From: an uncultured Lachnospiraceae bacterium | GTDB taxonomy: Bacteria > Bacillota > Clostridia > Lachnospirales > Lachnospiraceae | Reading direction: 5' to 3' | Assembly (NCBI GenBank): GCA_910586405.1 | Contig: CAJUII010000031.1 | Span: 1-32,450 of the forward strand | Length of the DNA stretch: 32,450 nucleotides | Part shown: piece after piece, positions 31,443-32,450 of the stretch | How the letters are laid out: every line of letters starts with the position of its first letter | Numbering within the stretch: position 1 is the first letter of the stretch | Position numbers and translations under genes: made by a program | Notes under the pieces: model-generated | Database searches by the model: none | Told to the model about the DNA's origin: nothing | The model's input: only the letters and a program-made list of their open reading frames with translations

Positions 31443-31854
31443 TATATTATTGGTTGAGGATGAGAAAGATACTGCAAGGTGTGTAAAGGAAGCATTTGAG
31501 TTAGAAGATATTGCTGTGGATGTAGCTTATGACGGCAGGGAGGGGTTAAACAAATTTCATGAAAAGGAATATGACTTGATTCTGCTAGATCTTCAGATGC
31601 CTTTGATGACAGGAGAGGAACTGCTTCATGAAGTCAGAAAAGAAAATCCCTATATTGAAATTGTGGTGTATACAAATTTTTCAGAATATGGTGATATCAA
31701 AAAATTAATTAATTTAGGTATAAATGGGTATATAGATAAGGGATCAGAGGCAGAGCTTGATGAATTAATAGAATTTGTTAAAAGCAAACTTGAACCATTA
31801 AGTGAAGAGGAAACACAAAGACTGCTACAGTCTACGCAGGAAATCAGAGGGTAA
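31435..31854 (+). CDS. Stand-alone response-regulator receiver domain (DtcB-like)
   Basis: This 139-residue protein is a single receiver domain without output domain. It has the acidic cluster VEDEKD (7-12), phosphoacceptor Asp52 in LILLDLQMP, Thr80 in VVYTN and Lys102 in YIDKG, so all phosphorylation residues are present. ATG 31435 follows AAGGAG and overlaps the kinase stop by eight bases; a longer TTG start at 31414 is less likely. With no DNA-binding domain it must act through protein contacts, either on the PIN protein or as a phosphate sink, as proposed for DtcB in Detocs. Confidence 0.9.
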   Translation: MYNILLVEDEKDTARCVKEAFELEDIAVDVAYDGREGLNKFHEKEYDLILLDLQMPLMTGEELLHEVRKENPYIEIVVYTNFSEYGDIKKLINLGINGYIDKGSEAELDELIEFVKSKLEPLSEEETQRLLQSTQEIRG

Positions 31855-31858
31855 ATGC

Positions 31859-32401
31859 GTGAAATATTTATTGGATACAAATGCTTATTTTGCGGTACTT
31901 AGGTATATTGCAAACAATGAGAAAAGTGATAAAGTTGAAAGTATACTCAAAGAAAAATGTTATATTTCTAAAGTAACTCAGATTGAAATTATTTCGGTGA
32001 TTGGACAGTATGCCAGAGGTCAAAGCAGACAAACGCCTGTGTGTGACAGGATTCATGCAGATTCCAATCATCCATGTGGCAGGCAATATCTTGTCGAAAA
32101 AAGAAAGAAATGGAGTGGCGCTAAGATACATGATTGGCTCAAGATGGAACATGAGATTTCAACAGGTATCAATTCACGTTTTCAAGTCACAGTACTTGAT
32201 ATTACAGATGAGGTATTGAGTGAAGCGAAGATATTTATCCAAAAGGCGTTAATATATAATTTTAAATCCATGGATGCTATGATTTTGGGGACAGCAAAAG
32301 CATATTCTCAGGAAGGGGAATCGATCGTGATCGTAACTGCTGACAGGGGATTAAGGGCTGGAATGACAGCGATCGGATACCCATTTGAAACAATTGGGTG
32401 A
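31859..32401 (+). CDS. PIN-domain nuclease
   Basis: This 180-residue protein has the PIN active-site pattern: Asp6 in LLDTNAY, Glu43 in TQIEII, Asp139 in KSMDAMIL and Asp162 in VTADRGL. It should be a metal-dependent RNase. It is longer than typical VapC toxins because of a basic insert at about 51-105 with Cys62, His66, His71 and Cys73. The start is GTG 31859, seven bases after AGAGGG and four bases after the receiver stop. No antitoxin precedes it; the receiver gene occupies that slot. The TGA stop (32399-32401) lies inside the downstream repeat. It is probably the effector of the kinase-receiver pair. Confidence 0.85.
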   Translation: MKYLLDTNAYFAVLRYIANNEKSDKVESILKEKCYISKVTQIEIISVIGQYARGQSRQTPVCDRIHADSNHPCGRQYLVEKRKKWSGAKIHDWLKMEHEISTGINSRFQVTVLDITDEVLSEAKIFIQKALIYNFKSMDAMILGTAKAYSQEGESIVIVTADRGLRAGMTAIGYPFETIG

Positions 32402-32444
32402 GAATCTCTTTGACGACAGCCGCATAACGGTGTATAGTCATTAG
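32397..32444 (+). repeat. Direct repeat, copy 2: DUF616-like 3' fragment with promoter
   Basis: This copy reads GENLFDDSRITVYSH plus stop in its own frame, the same peptide as the DUF616 C-terminus, with three silent differences from copy 1. It has no upstream DUF616 coding sequence. The hexamers TTGACG (32410-32415) and TATAGT (32433-32438) with a 17-base spacer are intact and could drive a gene beyond the window. The PIN stop codon overlaps its first bases. Confidence 0.88.
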
Positions 32445-32450
32445 TAGTAA

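Noticed and set aside
31859..32401. Classical VapBC toxin-antitoxin pair
   Set aside because: The gene immediately upstream encodes a complete receiver domain, not an AbrB, RHH or Phd-type antitoxin, and the PIN protein is longer than usual VapC toxins.

Overview
The window is one long, co-oriented surface-polysaccharide assembly region; every gene I can support is on the + strand. Codon use, short intergenic gaps, AGGAGG-type ribosome binding sites, DUF6020/DUF616/GT-D type glycosyltransferases, a VTC-DUF4956-CotH block and moderate G+C all suggest a Firmicute of the Clostridia, most likely Lachnospiraceae. That placement is inference. No ribosomal or other marker gene is present, and I see no tRNA, rRNA, CRISPR array or intact insertion sequence.

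Layout. Bases 1-4243 hold four glycosyltransferases (GT2, GT4, GT2, GT4); the first two are each preceded by the same 50-bp leader. Bases 4271-11420 hold an acyltransferase, a sugar aminotransferase, a large GT-C-like membrane protein, a WxcM/FdtA-like sugar ketoisomerase and two proteins with GT-D (DUF1792-type) domains. These read as synthesis and transfer of a modified amino-deoxy sugar. Bases 11483-14339 hold an ABC exporter and a FemAB/BioF2-like acyltransferase. A 274-bp gap with a promoter candidate and a long hairpin follows, then two multi-pass membrane proteins (14614-17778). Bases 17793-22568 carry a VTC-domain polyphosphate polymerase-like protein, a DUF4956 membrane protein and two CotH-like membrane-anchored proteins, one with and one without the kinase signature. 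Bases 24362-29663 return to polysaccharide genes: a UDP-GlcNAc 2-epimerase homologue, three GT2 enzymes and a DUF616 glycosyltransferase.

Two visibly A+T-richer cassettes interrupt this. The first (22.6-24.2 kb) is a 60-residue zinc-ribbon-like protein plus an OLD/AAA_21-like ATPase, followed by decayed coding sequence. The second (29.7-32.4 kb) is a tight operon of a TPR-histidine kinase, a stand-alone receiver domain and a PIN-domain nuclease. Its architecture recalls the Detocs defensive two-component systems, with a PIN protein in the effector slot. It is bracketed by two copies of a 48-bp sequence that encodes the last 15 residues of the DUF616 gene and contains a near-consensus promoter. 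This cassette is the best candidate for an undescribed system here.
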